The notes below the pieces were generated by a model. It ran no database searches, was not told the DNA's origin, and worked only from the letters and a program-made list of their open reading frames with translations. Source: Patescibacteria group bacterium UBA5738 (lineage in GTDB: Bacteria; Patescibacteriota; Minisyncoccia; Minisyncoccales; UBA5738). From it: 48,764 nucleotides of DNA. Shown one piece after another: positions 48,016 to 48,764 of the stretch. The position numbers and the translations under genes are program-made. Numbering within the stretch: the first letter of the stretch is position 1; each line of letters opens with the position of its first letter. Where the stretch lies: the NCBI GenBank assembly GCA_002419295.1, contig DIFW01000031.1:1-48764 (forward strand). Direction: 5' to 3'.

Positions 48016-48764
48016 ATGTGTTGGAAAGAGCACCAAAAATTGCGGATTTTGAGAGCATTATTTCTGTTGCTTATACTGCTTCCGCTCGGGTTAATCCCGC
48101 CGGTTTTTGTTGCGGCAACGGATTTTTCTCTCGATAAAATTGGCCAGAATTTTTTGGAAGACGCGCCGGCGGCGCTTTTTGCCGCCGGTGATTTTGTCGG
48201 CGAATCGCTGGCAGACGCGGCGCGATCCGCGAGCGTTTGGAAAGATGATGCATCCGCGAACTTGAAAGCCGGCGCGCGGTCCTTCGTCCGCGATTTTTCT
48301 CAAGGACTCAAAGCCGCCACCGGCGAAGTGCTTCCCGATGCTTGGCGTTTGGCAAAAAATGCCGGCGTCGGCGTGAAAACCGCCGCGGAAAAAACGCTGG
48401 AATTTCCCGGCGTTTTGGGCGATGCTTTCAATAAATCCGTTTCCGCCGGTGCCGGTGCCACGGTTGATTTGGCGCGGACCGCCAACCGAAACATTGTGTC
48501 AATCGGCGGCGGTGGCATAACGGCGAGCGACGGATTGGCGTTGGGAATTACCGCTGTCGGACAAAAAACCTCCGCGGCGGCGGGCGCGGGCGCGCGCGGC
48601 GTTGTTGGATCGGCAAAAGATTTGGGAGATGCTTTTGGCCAAACGCTGGGACTGGCTGGCGATGTTTTGGGCACCGCGCGAAGCGATGTTTCTCATGGAT
48701 TGCGGCGGTTTGATTATAACGCCAAAACCGCCGCCACCACCGGCCAGGCGAGTTTGGCGTCATT
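48016..48764 (+). CDS. Secreted or membrane-anchored protein, partial (3' end outside window)
   Basis: 249 codons, open to the window edge with no stop. From the ATG at 48016 a signal peptide (LRALFLLLILLPLGLIPPVF, residues 13-32) ends near VAA. The mature part is a run of amphipathic, Ala/Gly-rich segments with a loose repeat: LADAARSASVWKDD, LKAGARSFVRDFSQGLKAAT, AFNKSVSAGAGATVDLARTA, LGDAFGQTLGLAGDVLGTAR. Each has spaced hydrophobic residues as in long helices or a helical solenoid. I do not recognise the family. The ATG at 48005 in another frame gives only a short peptide. It could interact with the envelope; function unknown. Confidence 0.65.
   Translation, partial: MCWKEHQKLRILRALFLLLILLPLGLIPPVFVAATDFSLDKIGQNFLEDAPAALFAAGDFVGESLADAARSASVWKDDASANLKAGARSFVRDFSQGLKAATGEVLPDAWRLAKNAGVGVKTAAEKTLEFPGVLGDAFNKSVSAGAGATVDLARTANRNIVSIGGGGITASDGLALGITAVGQKTSAAAGAGARGVVGSAKDLGDAFGQTLGLAGDVLGTARSDVSHGLRRFDYNAKTAATTGQASLAS

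Noticed and set aside
1..48764. Recoded UGA (Gly) as in some Patescibacteria
   Set aside because: TGA ends many genes at family-appropriate lengths (for example ligA, rodA and the secreted trio overlaps), so the standard bacterial code holds.

Overview
This window looks like a chromosomal segment of an uncultivated ultra-small bacterium of the Patescibacteria / Candidate Phyla Radiation, most likely a parcubacterial lineage. The reasons are indirect: a compact T4P locus (pilM-N-O-x-B-rr-T-C-pilins-pilD-pseudopilins), huge Cys-rich surface proteins built from Ig-like modules, a free-standing AAA/DUF4143 ATPase, an N-terminal helical motif typical of this group in the protein at 9934, and few biosynthetic genes. 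TGA is used as a stop throughout, so this is ordinary code 11. Shine-Dalgarno motifs are mostly absent; starts sit in A/T-rich context or are coupled by ATGA overlaps.

Layout. 1-989 (minus): ABC exporter of the O-antigen/teichoic-acid type (ATPase cut by the window edge, plus permease). 1075-6113: three ATGA-coupled secreted proteins that share interchangeable modules and the same C-terminal amphipathic helix, preceded by an orphan copy of that helix. 6317-9813: mnmA, a secreted SNase nuclease, a CheY-like regulator, tRNA-Gly(GCC) with a very strong terminator, and an RHH/RelE-type toxin-antitoxin pair with a palindromic operator. 9934-12129: a membrane protein, a small membrane protein, and a ketopantoate-reductase-like enzyme carrying an in-frame palindromic insertion. 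12265-21362: three tandem surface proteins containing by eye 13 copies of one Cys-pair Ig-like module. 21490-23896: greA and polX, divergent and sharing a -35 element. 23961-24997: an AbrB-like regulator followed by two decayed genes (DUF3800; restriction/helicase-like). 25033-27614: NUDIX hydrolase, PP-loop thiolation-type enzyme, and a LexA/S24-type repressor overlapping a MazF/PemK toxin. 27715-28398 (minus): comF.

28473-42193 is a nearly complete type IV pilus / competence-type locus: inner-membrane platform (PilM, N, O and a small fourth membrane protein), extension ATPase PilB, response regulator, retraction ATPase PilT, platform PilC, two tandem major pilins each with its own copy of the same promoter, a stub of a second prepilin peptidase, an inserted AAA/DUF4143 ATPase, prepilin peptidase PilD, and four minor-pilin-like proteins. 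ComF upstream and the pili together suggest DNA uptake as well as adhesion. 42212-47820 holds ligA, a SEDS glycosyltransferase (rodA type) and an O-antigen-ligase-like membrane protein with C-terminal TPRs. The window ends in a partial secreted protein (48016 onward) that has no stop inside the window.

Palindromic REP-like hairpins occur at 33658, 37741 and 47878 with a shared GGGTC...GACCC outer stem and compensated inner stem changes; unrelated palindromes lie at 11606 (inside a gene) and 27693. No CRISPR array, rRNA, intact transposase or phage gene was seen. The most interesting candidates are the modular secreted trio with its conserved tail helix, the LexA-type repressor/MazF pair, and the REP-like hairpin family.
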